A stretch of DNA of 64,000 bases from the NCBI RefSeq assembly GCF_013170705.1, contig NZ_CP033334.1, positions 6,115,501-6,179,500 on the forward strand. The letters run 5' to 3'. Under the pieces are notes generated by a model. The model saw only the letters and a program-made list of their open reading frames with translations. It searched no databases and was not told where the DNA came from. Below are positions 51,349-60,800 of the stretch, piece by piece; the stretch's first letter is position 1, and the number at the start of each line of letters is the position of its first letter. The position numbers were made by a program, and so were the translations under genes. This stretch comes from Mesorhizobium loti (lineage in GTDB: Bacteria; Pseudomonadota; Alphaproteobacteria; Rhizobiales; Rhizobiaceae).

Positions 51349-52410
51349 TCAATGGGCCGACGTTGCGCCTGCCGATGTGGTGAACTTGTCGAAGAAGATC
51401 CGCTCGGTCTCGAAGCCGTTCATGAACAGCACCGGCTGCAGCGCATCGATCATCGGCGGCGGGCCGCAGGCATGGACATCGCCCTGCCCGTCGACCGCCA
51501 GTTGCTTGAGCTTGGCATCGACACTCTGGTGCACGAAGCCACGCTCGCCTTGCCATTCGGCGTCGTCATTGGCGTGCGACAGCACGGGAATGAAGGTGAC
51601 GTCGGAATGATTGCCGACCAGCTCGGCGATCCTGTCGAGATAGAACAGGTCGCTGCGGGTGCGGGCGCCGTAGAAGAAATAGACCGGACGTTTCTCGCCG
51701 CTCTTCAGGTGGTCGTTGAGGATCGACCAGATCGGCGACATGCCCGATCCGGCCCCGACCAGGATCAGTGGTCCTTGCCGTTCGTCGCGGCGGAAGCAGG
51801 TTCCGTAGGGTCCGACGACGGTGACTTCGGCTCCGGCCCTGATGCCTCCGGAATCGAGTTCTCCCGAGAACTTTCCTTCGGGGTATTTTTTGATGATGAA
51901 GGAGAGTTTTTGGGTTTGGTCCGGCGTATTTGCCATGGAGAACGAGCGCGTAATCGTCTCCCCTTTTTGCGTGGTAACCGTGATGTCGACATATTGCCCC
52001 GCCCAAAACTTCATCGGCGAGCCGAGTTCGATCTCGATGCCGCGAATGTCGTGGGTCAGCTGCTCGATGCGAGCAATCCGGCCCTTGTACGTTTTAACGG
52101 CGATCGCCTTCGCCAGAATCTCCTCGTCGTAGTTGAGAAGCTCGACCTCCAGGTCGGAGTAGGCGATGCAACGGCACAACAGGACGTGCCCGCTTTCCTT
52201 CTCCATGTCGTTCAGCGCGAAGGTCGAGTATTTCAGCATGTCGACTTCGCCTTCGAGCAGCACGCTTTTGCAGGCCGAGCACTGCCCTTCCTTGCAGCCG
52301 TGCGGCAGCGCGATGCCCTGACGAAACGCGGCGTTAAGCACCGTTTCGCCATTCTCGACATCGAACTCGACACCGACTGGGCTGAGCCTGACCGTGTGGG
52401 TTTCCGACAT
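51349..52410 (-). CDS. mimB: MimB, monooxygenase reductase (2Fe-2S / FAD)
   Basis: 353 residues. The N-terminal plant-type ferredoxin domain has Cys ligands in 'HGCKEGQCSACKSVLLEGE' and 'GHVLLCRC'. The FAD domain follows ('KTYKGRIARIEQLTHDIRGI', 'TRSFSMANTP') and then the NAD(P)H domain ('LILVGAGSGMSPIWSIL', 'VHACGPPPMIDA'). It passes electrons from NAD(P)H to the diiron hydroxylase. The ATG at 52410 has GGAGGT directly upstream; the longer open frame has none. Confidence 0.92.
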   Translation of the reverse strand: MSETHTVRLSPVGVEFDVENGETVLNAAFRQGIALPHGCKEGQCSACKSVLLEGEVDMLKYSTFALNDMEKESGHVLLCRCIAYSDLEVELLNYDEEILAKAIAVKTYKGRIARIEQLTHDIRGIEIELGSPMKFWAGQYVDITVTTQKGETITRSFSMANTPDQTQKLSFIIKKYPEGKFSGELDSGGIRAGAEVTVVGPYGTCFRRDERQGPLILVGAGSGMSPIWSILNDHLKSGEKRPVYFFYGARTRSDLFYLDRIAELVGNHSDVTFIPVLSHANDDAEWQGERGFVHQSVDAKLKQLAVDGQGDVHACGPPPMIDALQPVLFMNGFETERIFFDKFTTSAGATSAH

Positions 52411-52461
52411 ACGGACCTCCAATGAAAGCAAGGGGCGGGACGAACCCGCCCCCTGGCCTGA

Positions 52462-54135
52462 TCAGTTGCAGGGATTGATGGTGAAGCCGGCCCGGTATTC
52501 GGCCAGATGCTTCTCACGGTCCGCGGGCGACATGGCGCGCAGGGCGTTGAGCGGCGACCCGAGCGTGTTGCCGCGCACATCGTCAAGCGTCCACATCTCC
52601 TTGTCGTCGAAGCGCAGATGCGGTTGTGGAACCAGCGTCTTGCCGTCGGAGCGGACGAAGTTCAGGTCCTTGATGGCATCAGCCAGGTCCCAGCCGTCAT
52701 AGAGCGTCTCCCACTCGCGCTTGCCGCTGAAGCGGCCCATCGCCGGCGTCGGACGGCCCTCATACTCGTCGTTGAAGGCGACCATCGTGGTCCAGCGGTC
52801 GAGCTCGTGAGCGAATGTGTAGAGTTCGCCGTTGATCTCGCCGACCACCATGTCCTCGCGGATCAGGCAGGGGACGAGGCAGGACCAGCAGCGGTGCGGA
52901 TAGACGTAGCCGACGTCGCTGTTGAACAGCAGCACCTTCTCGCCCTTGTGGCTGAGCTTGGCGTACCATTTCCAGAAGTCGCCGAATTCGGCGTACCAGC
53001 CCGGATACTTGTGCTCGAACCACTCGAAGTCCTTGTCGGTCTGGGCCTCGATGCGCCAGAAATTGACGGGCCAGCCGACCGCGAAGAACTGCCCGACCTT
53101 GTGGACGTAGTTCTTCTTGGTGATACGCTCCCAAGCCGCCTGGACGTCGTCGTGATGGACCTTGATACCGTATTTCTCGAGCGGCAGCATGTAGGTGCGA
53201 TAGTAGTCCTCATAGATCCAGCGGTGCCACATTTCCGCGTAGGACTCCTTGTTCTTGTCGCGGTTGGTGGTGCCGTATTCGATGAAGGTGCCGATGGCGG
53301 CATCGACGATCGCGTGGTTCTGCCAGAAGGCGTAGCGCAGATCGCGTTCAAGCAGCAGATGGTTCTCCGGCTCCTTGAGCGCCGCCATCAGCAGCGAATG
53401 GCCATTGCCGATATGCCGGCTCTCGTCCGACTGCACCGACAGGAAGACGGTCGGCAGCGCATAGTCACCGTTGCGGGCGGCCTCCGAAGGCATGGCAACG
53501 AACAATGTGTTGGTGAAGGCGGTCTCGGCCACCACGGTCAGGTACATGCAGGCGGCGGTCATCGTGTCGCCGGTGATGAAGCCTTCGGCGAACTGCCGGC
53601 CGATGGTGGTGGCATAGCACTTTCCGAAGGCTTCCTCGGTGATGTCGAAGCCGGCCGGATCGATGTAGTTCTCCATGTACCATTTCTTCAGATTCATCTG
53701 GATCGTCGAGTGACGGAACTCGTCGATCATCTGCATGGTGAAGCCGGTTCTGAGTTCCTCACCGGGCGCGATGCGGGCAACCATCGCCATCGATCGGGCG
53801 GCGGAGATTTCCGGGAAGGGAATGATGGCCAGGAAGAGCTTCATCCACTCGACCCAGCGCGGTTCGACGTTGCGGAACATGTCGCCGCGCAATGCCGCGT
53901 CGAGCGCGCCATAGACGCGGTTGTCCTTCTCTTCCTGCATCGGGAAATAGGACCGCAAAACCTGTTTCATCGGGTCGCGCGGCGTCTTGTTGATCTTGTA
54001 GTCGGTCGGAAACGTCATCGCTTCCTGCACGTAGGAAGGATTCCAGCCGAGGTCGGCAATCTTCTTGGTCGCCTCGCCGACGGAGATTCCGCGCTGCGAG
54101 GTAATCTTGTTGAGCGTCAGAGACGTCATGGTCAT
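52462..54135 (-). CDS. mimA: MimA, monooxygenase hydroxylase large (alpha) subunit
   Basis: About 557 residues. All six diiron ligands are visible: Glu in 'FPEISAARS' (about 109), Glu-x-x-His in 'IDEFRHSTIQ' (139/142), Glu in 'VVAETAFTN' (204) and Glu-x-x-His in 'SDESRHIGNG' (238/241). Stretches such as 'RSYFPMQEEKDNRVYGALD' and 'YIDPAGFDITEEAF' match the mim/prm propane-acetone-phenol monooxygenases (group 5). ATG 54135 or 54129 follows a GGTGGAGG site. The likely reaction is hydroxylation of propane, acetone, phenol or similar; which one is not decidable here. Confidence 0.93.
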   Translation of the reverse strand: MTMTSLTLNKITSQRGISVGEATKKIADLGWNPSYVQEAMTFPTDYKINKTPRDPMKQVLRSYFPMQEEKDNRVYGALDAALRGDMFRNVEPRWVEWMKLFLAIIPFPEISAARSMAMVARIAPGEELRTGFTMQMIDEFRHSTIQMNLKKWYMENYIDPAGFDITEEAFGKCYATTIGRQFAEGFITGDTMTAACMYLTVVAETAFTNTLFVAMPSEAARNGDYALPTVFLSVQSDESRHIGNGHSLLMAALKEPENHLLLERDLRYAFWQNHAIVDAAIGTFIEYGTTNRDKNKESYAEMWHRWIYEDYYRTYMLPLEKYGIKVHHDDVQAAWERITKKNYVHKVGQFFAVGWPVNFWRIEAQTDKDFEWFEHKYPGWYAEFGDFWKWYAKLSHKGEKVLLFNSDVGYVYPHRCWSCLVPCLIREDMVVGEINGELYTFAHELDRWTTMVAFNDEYEGRPTPAMGRFSGKREWETLYDGWDLADAIKDLNFVRSDGKTLVPQPHLRFDDKEMWTLDDVRGNTLGSPLNALRAMSPADREKHLAEYRAGFTINPCN

Positions 54136-54427
54136 AAGCCTCCACCAGGTTTGAGCCGCGGGTCCCTTGACCCCGGCATGAAGCGGCACAAAACGCCGCC
54201 AGTGAGAGTGCGAACGGCGTGACAAGGGGTCGCGCATCGAGGCGCGACTCATGGTCCGGCCATTCAAGTGGATCGCGGCAAAGGTTCTCGAGGCGTTTGC
54301 AGAAACCCGCGGCGCCAACCGCATGTGCGGTGGGCGTATCGAAGCGGAATGCGTCTCTGCTTCCTCCGTTCCTTCGTTCTTTTGGCACCGCGCCAAGCGC
54401 GATGGGCTTCTTATGAGAATGAGCAAA
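54136..54427 (-). other. Long 5-prime leader of the mim operon
   Basis: About 280 bases would be transcribed between the expected sigma54 start (near 54416) and mimA. The leader contains a small hairpin (GGGTC / GACCC, 54160-54173) 20 bases before the ribosome site. The mimA frame happens to be open through it, but there is no conserved sequence before residue 1. Its role is unclear. Confidence 0.4.
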
Positions 54428-54442
54428 GCAAGCAGCGTGCCA
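54428..54442 (-). promoter_or_regulatory. Sigma54 (-24/-12) promoter of the mim operon
   Basis: On the - strand the sequence reads TGGCACGCTGCTTGC, a perfect match to the sigma54 consensus TGGCAC-N5-TTGC. Transcription should begin near 54416. The nearby sigma54 activator gene (42977) is the natural partner. Confidence 0.88.
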
Positions 54443-54515
54443 GTTCCGGAATAGCACTCATGGCCGGGACTGAAAACAAGATCGCCACCCCTTCGGCGCG
54501 CAACCCCGAATTCGA

Positions 54516-54534
54516 GTGTAACGTTTCTTTACAC
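54516..54534. promoter_or_regulatory. Candidate activator-binding palindrome upstream of the mim promoter
   Basis: GTGTAA-N7-TTACAC is a perfect 19-base dyad, centred about 85 bases upstream of the -24 element, the usual range for a sigma54 activator site. Further half-sites CTGTAA occur at 54535 and 54548. The site is also upstream of the divergent cassette at 54700. Confidence 0.55.
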
Positions 54535-54699
54535 CTGTAACTTACGGCTGTAATATTTGGCGTGTATATTCGCAATCGCAACATATTTAGTTAGCAATTG
54601 CAGCAAATATCAAGATCAACATCACCTGTTTAATTATTCGTCTTTCTATATTATTTGAAAGCCACAGCCCATCGACGGGCTTCGCGCTGGAGAAAGACC

Positions 54700-55173
54700 A
54701 TGCCGAACGATGAAGACAGAAACGGGCCGCCCGGACCGATGTCCAGCCATGCCGACGGCATCGCCGGCGATCTTGTCAAGCTGATGCCCCGCGACCTGGT
54801 CTTCGTCATGCGTTTCATGGGCGAGAGCCAGCACCGCCTGCAGGCCCATTTCCAGGACTTCATCCGGGCCGAACTCACCGCCGGCGGCGTCACCTCGGAG
54901 ACGCATCCGATGGTCCATCTGTTCATAGAAAGCCATGCGATCCTGTTGCGGGACTTCGTGTTTTCAGGTGTTTCGCTGACGCGTCAGTTCCGTGTCGAGG
55001 AGATCGAGCGCTTGACGGGCGACACGACGTCGATGATCCGCGTGGACATCTGGGACCAACTCAAAAGCCATATCGAAACGGCCGAAAAGCAGTTCCAGTC
55101 GCAGGCCGGCACGCTGCCCAAATTGCTCTCGGCTTTCGAAAAACCAGCCGGGCCTTTGGGGAGGGAAAAATGA
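54700..55173 (+). CDS. Uncharacterised helical protein, first gene of a four-gene cassette
   Basis: 157 residues from an ATG with GGAGAAAGACC upstream. It is Met- and Asp-rich, with a helical centre ('DGIAGDLVKLMPRDLVFVMR', 'ESQHRLQAHFQDFIRAEL') and a C-terminal helix ('DQLKSHIETAEKQFQSQAG'). There is no signal peptide. The region before it is unusually AT-rich. It is transcribed divergently from mimA, and its stop overlaps the start of the next gene (ATGA), so the genes are coupled. I recognise no family. Confidence 0.7.
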   Translation: MPNDEDRNGPPGPMSSHADGIAGDLVKLMPRDLVFVMRFMGESQHRLQAHFQDFIRAELTAGGVTSETHPMVHLFIESHAILLRDFVFSGVSLTRQFRVEEIERLTGDTTSMIRVDIWDQLKSHIETAEKQFQSQAGTLPKLLSAFEKPAGPLGREK

Positions 55174-55493
55174 CCAAGGGATCCGAAACGGCCAGGCGTG
55201 GCGCGCTGCTTGCGCGCCGACTCGATCTTGTCGCCAGCGTCTCCGCTCTCACCGCGGAAGCGTTGCGGCTGAACCAGAAGCGCGCCGGCATCGAAATGGA
55301 CGTGCTGCGCTTGGAGCTGGAAATCGGCAGAAGTGGGGCCAGTGCGCAACTGGTGCGGGACTTGCATGACGCAGAGCAGAGCGCGGCGGCAATCATGCAG
55401 GCATGCGCGGCGTGCGAACAACGCATTGTCGCGGCCGAAGATGATGTCGATGACGTTGATCGCCGGCTTGCCGCAACGACGAACAAGGACTGA
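55170..55493 (+). CDS. Uncharacterised coiled-coil protein, second gene of the cassette
   Basis: 107 residues, start overlapping the previous stop (ATGA) and preceded by GGGGAGGG. The whole protein looks like one long coiled coil: 'RRLDLVASVSALTAEALRLN', 'EMDVLRLELEIGRSGASAQL', 'RDLHDAEQSAAAIMQACAAC'. It is acidic at the C-terminus. It may form a scaffold with the neighbouring helical protein. No known family. Confidence 0.68.
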   Translation: MTKGSETARRGALLARRLDLVASVSALTAEALRLNQKRAGIEMDVLRLELEIGRSGASAQLVRDLHDAEQSAAAIMQACAACEQRIVAAEDDVDDVDRRLAATTNKD

Positions 55494-55506
55494 TGGGAGA
55501 GACAGC

Positions 55507-56634
55507 ATGAACCAGCAGACGACGCAGAACCTGACCTTGTTCGATCTCTTGGCGCGCACCTGGCAGCGACCGTCGGCGATCGCGGAGCTGGGCTTCAGCG
55601 CCGACGGTTCTGCTGTCGCTTTCACTTCGGTGGACGGAACCGTCGCCATTGCCGCGGTCGCGGACAACGAGCCGCCGGAAGCGCGGATCCGGGTGAGCAA
55701 CGATCTCGGCCAGACGACGATCCGCCCCCGGGAAAAGCCCCCATTGCCATTGATTGCCACGGCGGCATTCGCGGAGGGCGACGTCCCGCTCGCCACCCAT
55801 CCGCATTCCGGCTTTCTGGTTGGCGCGGCCAGCGGCGAGGTGCTGCATCTGACCGCCGGCGGTGAAGTCGCGAACCCCCTGATCAGAATAGACGGGCCGA
55901 TCGTCGCGATCGACCACAGCGCGAGGGCTGGCACGACAGCGGTCAGCAACGGGCATGATGTCTTCCTCTCGCAGAGCGAAAGCGGCATCACGCGACTGGA
56001 ACGCGATGTGACATCGTCGACGGATTGCCTTGCCTTCTCGCCAGGCGGCCGGGGCCTTGCCTTGGGCCTTGGCGAGGGGCTGTCGATCTGGGCGATCGAA
56101 GACGACGCGGCCCTGATACGCGATGTTTCCCTCCCGGCACGCCCGGTGTCGATCCGATGGAATCGTGACGGCACGTGGCTGGCCTGCGGGCTGGAGACAG
56201 GAGGCCTTGGCCTGGTCAGCATCGCCGGTGGCCAAGCTGACATCGTCGAGGGATTCCCCTCGCCTGTTCGGGCCGTGTGCTGGAGCTCGCCGGCAAATGC
56301 GCTGTTTGCCTCTGGCGCGTTCCGGATCGCCGGCTGGTCGATGACAGCCCCGCCGGTTGGTGGCGAAACCTCGGGTGCATTGGAAACGGGTCGTGCCGGG
56401 CTGGTCCTGGTCGAGGTGGTGGCGGCACACCCGGAAAAGAAGCTGATCGCGGCCGGCTACGCCAATGGCCGCATCACCGTCGCCCAGGTCGGCATGCGTG
56501 ACGAGCTCCTCGTCAGGCCGCTGGGCAGCGCGGTAACCGCGCTTGCCTGGTCGGGCGATGGTCGACATCTGGCGATAGGCGCCGTCGACGGCACCGCCGC
56601 GATCGTCACCTTCCCCGCGCAGATGTTCAAATAG
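55507..56634 (+). CDS. WD40-like beta-propeller protein, third gene of the cassette
   Basis: 375 residues from an ATG with GGGAGAGAC upstream. After a 25-residue helix ('LTLFDLLARTWQRPSAIAEL'), blade-like repeats appear: 'GFSADGSAVAFTSVDGTVAI', 'CLAFSPGGRGLALGLGEGLS', 'IRWNRDGTWLACGLETGGLG' and 'LAWSGDGRHLAIGAVDGTAA'. There is no signal peptide, so it is probably a cytosolic propeller acting as an interaction platform for the other cassette proteins. Function unknown. Confidence 0.75.
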   Translation: MNQQTTQNLTLFDLLARTWQRPSAIAELGFSADGSAVAFTSVDGTVAIAAVADNEPPEARIRVSNDLGQTTIRPREKPPLPLIATAAFAEGDVPLATHPHSGFLVGAASGEVLHLTAGGEVANPLIRIDGPIVAIDHSARAGTTAVSNGHDVFLSQSESGITRLERDVTSSTDCLAFSPGGRGLALGLGEGLSIWAIEDDAALIRDVSLPARPVSIRWNRDGTWLACGLETGGLGLVSIAGGQADIVEGFPSPVRAVCWSSPANALFASGAFRIAGWSMTAPPVGGETSGALETGRAGLVLVEVVAAHPEKKLIAAGYANGRITVAQVGMRDELLVRPLGSAVTALAWSGDGRHLAIGAVDGTAAIVTFPAQMFK

Positions 56635-56666
56635 CGGACGCTGTCCGCATGACACAGGAGGATGAA

Positions 56667-56840
56667 ATGCAGACCGAACTCACCGCAGAGGACAAAAGCA
56701 AGGACGATTTTTTCGAACGGCTTGCCAATCTGTCGGAAGAAATGGTGGCCAAGCATGGCAAGGATTTCAGCATGGGCGCGCTGGTACTGGCCGCCCGCTG
56801 GATCGCCGAGAACCGCGTCGGCAAGCTAAAGACCAACTAG
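56667..56840 (+). CDS. 57-residue conserved-looking protein, last gene of the cassette
   Basis: An AGGAGG ribosome site 5 bases before the ATG strongly supports this small gene; an ATG at 56649 is less likely. The product is acidic and helical: 'TAEDKSKDDFFERLANLSEE', then 'KDFSMGALVLAARWIAENRV'. It lies 32 bases after the WD40 gene. The gene ends inside the start of a palindromic repeat. No family recognised. Confidence 0.68.
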   Translation: MQTELTAEDKSKDDFFERLANLSEEMVAKHGKDFSMGALVLAARWIAENRVGKLKTN

Positions 56841-56935
56841 AGCAATTACAGGAAAGCGTGAATGGCTTCCCAGGGAATTGCGTAAAAACAAATAGCTGGA
56901 GCAGTTTGCCGTTTCCGTCAAATGGTGAACCGCCC
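56837..56935. repeat. Rhizobiales-type intergenic palindromic repeat (RIME-like)
   Basis: The sequence CTAGAGCAATTACAGGAAA ... GGAATTGCGTAAAAACAAA ... GTTTGCCGTTTCCGTCAAAT ... GGTGAACCGC matches, from memory, the mosaic intergenic repeats scattered in Mesorhizobium and related genomes. Its two arms (GCAGTTTGCC and GGTGAACCGC) can form an imperfect hairpin, so it may also end the cassette transcript. Confidence 0.55.
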
Positions 56936-56940
56936 CAGCC

Positions 56941-57363
56941 GGGGAAAGCGAAGGTCAGGGCAGTGACGTCGACCAGTCCCGGACGATCGGACGGCTTGCC
57001 GAAGCGTGGTCATCGAGCGCGGTTTTTATAGGCTTCAAGCTTCAGCAATCTTGCGCCTTCTTTATTCTCCGAACGATTTTATGGCTCTGAGTTAGAGCTA
57101 TCATCTTGAATTACTTACTTTTTCAACAGGCGACGCATGAGCGGGAAGTCCAAAAAATGTGTGCCCGGTCTCTGATTCACCTGCGCTCCAGCCCAAGCCC
57201 GAAACGGTGGAATCGTAAGCGCGCCAGAAGCCGCCCGATAAAGGCCCGCGCACTTATGGGTTGACAGGATGCCGCCGCGGCCTCTTGCGCACCGGGAGTG
57301 TCGAGTTGGGCCATGTTCCCACCTCGACCGGCTCAACAACGTCCGCGTCTTGATCCTTGACGG
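56941..57363. other. Non-coding gap before the arginine deiminase remnant
   Basis: About 420 bases with no supported gene. The middle (57020-57125) is locally AT-rich. No tRNA, repeat of the flanking regions or insertion-sequence end was found. Together with the broken deiminase this looks like a decaying segment. Confidence 0.4.
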
Positions 57364-57815
57364 TCAATAATCGACGACGTCGCGGATGATCGGGCGGGTC
57401 ATGCAGTGACCACCTCCACGTCCACGCCTGAGCTCGGCACCGGTGATGGTGATGACCTCGATGCCTTCCTTGCGAAGCAGCGTGTTGGTGTAGGTATTGC
57501 GATCATAGGCGAACACCACGCCTGGCGAGGCACAGACAAGGTCGGCGCCGCTGTCCCACTGGGCGCGCTCACGCATGTAGTCGTTGCCGCTGGTTTCAAC
57601 GACGCGCATCCTTTTGAGACCAAGCGCATCACGCACCGTCTCGACGAAACTGCCCTTGTCCTTGTGGAGTTCGACGCCGCCCTTCCCGTCGGGGCGATAG
57701 GAGAATGCATCGATGCCATCGACGATGTCCGTATACAGCAGGACACAGTCACGATCGGCAAGGTGAACACCGTGTCGAGGTGCATCGCCGCGCGTAGCAT
57801 GGGCATTGCTGCCAC
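57364..57815 (-). pseudogene. arcA: Arginine deiminase remnant (5-prime truncated, frameshifted)
   Basis: Only about 150 of the usual 410 residues remain. The first part reads '[12 protein letters not shown]' with the catalytic His-x-Asp. The frame then shifts, and the next frame continues '[20 protein letters not shown]' through '[20 protein letters not shown]' to the end '[19 protein letters not shown]'. The catalytic Cys of HCM is kept, but the usual second Cys is Arg. No start or N-terminal domain exists; upstream sequence is the end of the RTX-like gene. It cannot make a working enzyme. Confidence 0.85.
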
Positions 57816-57850
57816 GTCAGATGCGCTCGGTCTATCCGATGATCCAAGAC

Positions 57851-60800
57851 TTAGTGAAAAGCGATATCGTCGTCATGATCGGCGGGCAGCTCGAACGAAC
57901 CGGTCTCGGCATCGAAGAACAGAACGTCGCGATCGATGTAGGGGGCGGCCCCCAACTCTTCCCTGATCCGGAATGTTACATTGCCAACACTGCGAATGAC
58001 ATCTTTCGAAGGCGTCGGAACGACTGTGGTGCCCTTGATGGTGATGTCGCCGCTGCGAATGCCCGATATCAGTTGAGACGGCGCCGCTGTATTTTTCTTC
58101 TTCACGGGAGTAGCCAAAGCCTTCACCGCAGGCGCAACCGCAGCCTTCACTGCCGGAGCCGCCACTGTCTTGACCACTGGCGCAACCGAAGCCTTCGCCG
58201 CCGGAGCCGCCACTGTCTTGACCACGGGCGCAACCGAAGTCTTTGCCGCCGGAGCCGCCACCGTCTTGACAACGGGAGCAACCGAAGCCTTCGCCGCCGG
58301 AGCCGCCACTGTCTTGACCATGGTCGCAGCCGCAGCCTTCGCTGCCGGAGCTGCCGCTGTCACCACAGGCGCAGCCGGAGCCTTCGTTGCCGGAGTTGCC
58401 GCTGTCACCACAGGCGCAGCCGGAGCCTTCGCAGCCGGAGCTGCCACTGCCGGAGCAGCCGCTGGCTTCACCGCCGCAGCGGAAACCTGCAAATCCGTTT
58501 GCGGCTTGGCAGCCGCAAACGCCATCAGGAGTCCGGCCGCGTTGGGCAGCGTCGTTTCATCGAAACCCTTTATGAACGTCAAGTCGGCGGTCGGGCGATA
58601 GACCGGCGGCTGAGCGACCGTGTTGATGATTTTGGGCGTTGTGCTGATGCCATTTGCCGGGGCTGATGCGGCGCCAACTCTGACCGAATTCAATCCGATC
58701 GGGTCCAGCGATGCTGCCGCGGTCCTGACATTGGCGCCAAGTTGCGTCATCAAGGGGCTGATCCAGGAGCTGCCCAGCACCAGGCTGCTGGAGCCTGCAT
58801 CCAGCGACTGACGGACCACATCCGTGCCGCCGCCGGCCTCGACTTTGTCGCGTGTCCGATCGAAGGCATAGATGTTGGTGCCGATGCCGCCATTGACGGT
58901 ATCGAAGCCGTTGCCGCCGGACAGTTGATCGTTGCCGGCGCCGCCCGAAATATAGTCGTCGCCGAGCAGACCATAGAGAACATCGTCACCGTCGTTGCCG
59001 ATAAGCCGATCAGCATCGATCTTGAACAGCGATGGCGTGTTCACATCGGTCGCCAAGGCGCCATGCAAGGCCCCGAACGCGCCATAGTTGTAGACGTAGC
59101 GGAGCGTCGCCGTCAGCGTAGCAGCGGTTTCTCCGACAGGCAGGACCCTCATGCTCTGGATCATGCCGGCGCCTGTGGTGCCTGTGACGATCGGAATGAC
59201 GGCCGCCATATCGCCGAACATCAGGTCATTGCCGATGCCGCCGTCCATGACATCGCTGTCGAGGACGATGTAATCGGCGGCAGGACGCTGCGACTGGCGC
59301 TTGTCCTGGGTATTGAGCAGCCAGGAACTCCTTGACCCGTTCTGCGACCAATCGATGGTCTTGGAAGCTGTAAGCGTCGACTGTACGCCCCAAGCCTCGG
59401 CGCGCGCCAGCGTCGCGCTGATATTGCCCAGATAAAGCCGATCGATCGTCTTGAAGAAGGCGTCTTGCAGACCGTCGGCAATCGGCTTGGCGGTCGACGA
59501 CGTGCTCGCGATCGTCAGCATCGGCTGCTCGATCAGTCCTACGTCGCCGATCAGGACATCGTTGCCGGCATCGCCGAATATCTGGTCGTTGCCGACATTG
59601 AGCGCATAGCCCAGACCGTTACCGAACACCCAGTTGCCAACATTGTTGGCGTTGGCGTTGATGGCATGGTCGCGCGCCATATGGGCCGCCAGAGCGGTGG
59701 TCCGGGTTTTGTCCTGCGCCGCCAGCGCGGCGTTGACGGCGGAGAGTTCGGCCGTCGAGACGCCGGCCAGCGTGGCTGAATTCGCCGCGCTCACCGCCGG
59801 CAGCACGACGATGCCGTTGTCGCCGACGACGAAATCGTTGCCCAGGCCGCCATGGATGACGTCATCGCCGATGTTCAGCCGATAGGTTGCGCCCCGCAGC
59901 GTCGACTGACCAGCAACGAAGGTGGCATTCGTCGTATTGGTCTTGACGCCGAAATCGGCGATCACCTGTTCGCCGGCGGCATGCGCCGTGTACGACATGT
60001 CAGTGACCACGGTCTGGAAATCCATCAGCCAGTTGTGCAGGCTGAGCGCCCCAGCGGTGAGGTTGGTGCCGACCATGGTCAGCGCGGTCGCCGGCACGAT
60101 TATGGTCCCGGTATCGCCGAATATCGTGTCGTCGCCATCGCCGCCGGTGATCTGGTCCGCCCCAACCGTCACATTGACGATGGCCGCTTTTGGAGCCGCA
60201 TCGAGCGCATTTTTGGCAAATCCAAGCGATGACAGGTCGAGCAGCAGGTCGTTCATCGAAACCGACAGGCCGGCAACCTCGTTGTCGATAGCCGCCAGGC
60301 CGGTCTCGGTGATGGTGGTGATCCGTCCGTCGTCGCCGAAAATGCTATCGTTGCCGGCGCCGCCGTCGATTATGTCATTGCCGTAAGCCAGGTCCTTCAC
60401 CCGCGTCACATCCGACAGTACCGAGGCAAACACCTCGATGTGCTTTCCATCGACGCGCATGATGTCGTTCTTGGCCGAGAACTCGCCAAGGAAGCCGCCG
60501 GCCCCCGGCAGAATCTCCAGCTGCGGCAAGGAATTCGTCAATTCCGATGGCAGCAGGTTTGCACCCGGCACCACCAGCTGGCCGCCGATCGGCAGCGAGA
60601 TGTTGAGACCCGCCGCCGCGCCGATGATGCGATAGGCATTGACGATCTTGGGCAGGTCCGTCTGGAAACCGCTCCCGTTGGAGGCGCGGTCGCCGAAGAT
60701 CGTGTCATCGCCGAGCCCGCCAAGCAGCGTGTCGTTGCCGCGCTGGCCGAAGATCACATCGTTGCCGTCGCCACCGTCGATGTGGTCATCATAGGCGGCT

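Noticed and set aside
58130..58460. The regularly spaced 48-base units as a CRISPR array
   Set aside because: The units are contiguous with no spacers and keep the reading frame of the RTX-like protein.
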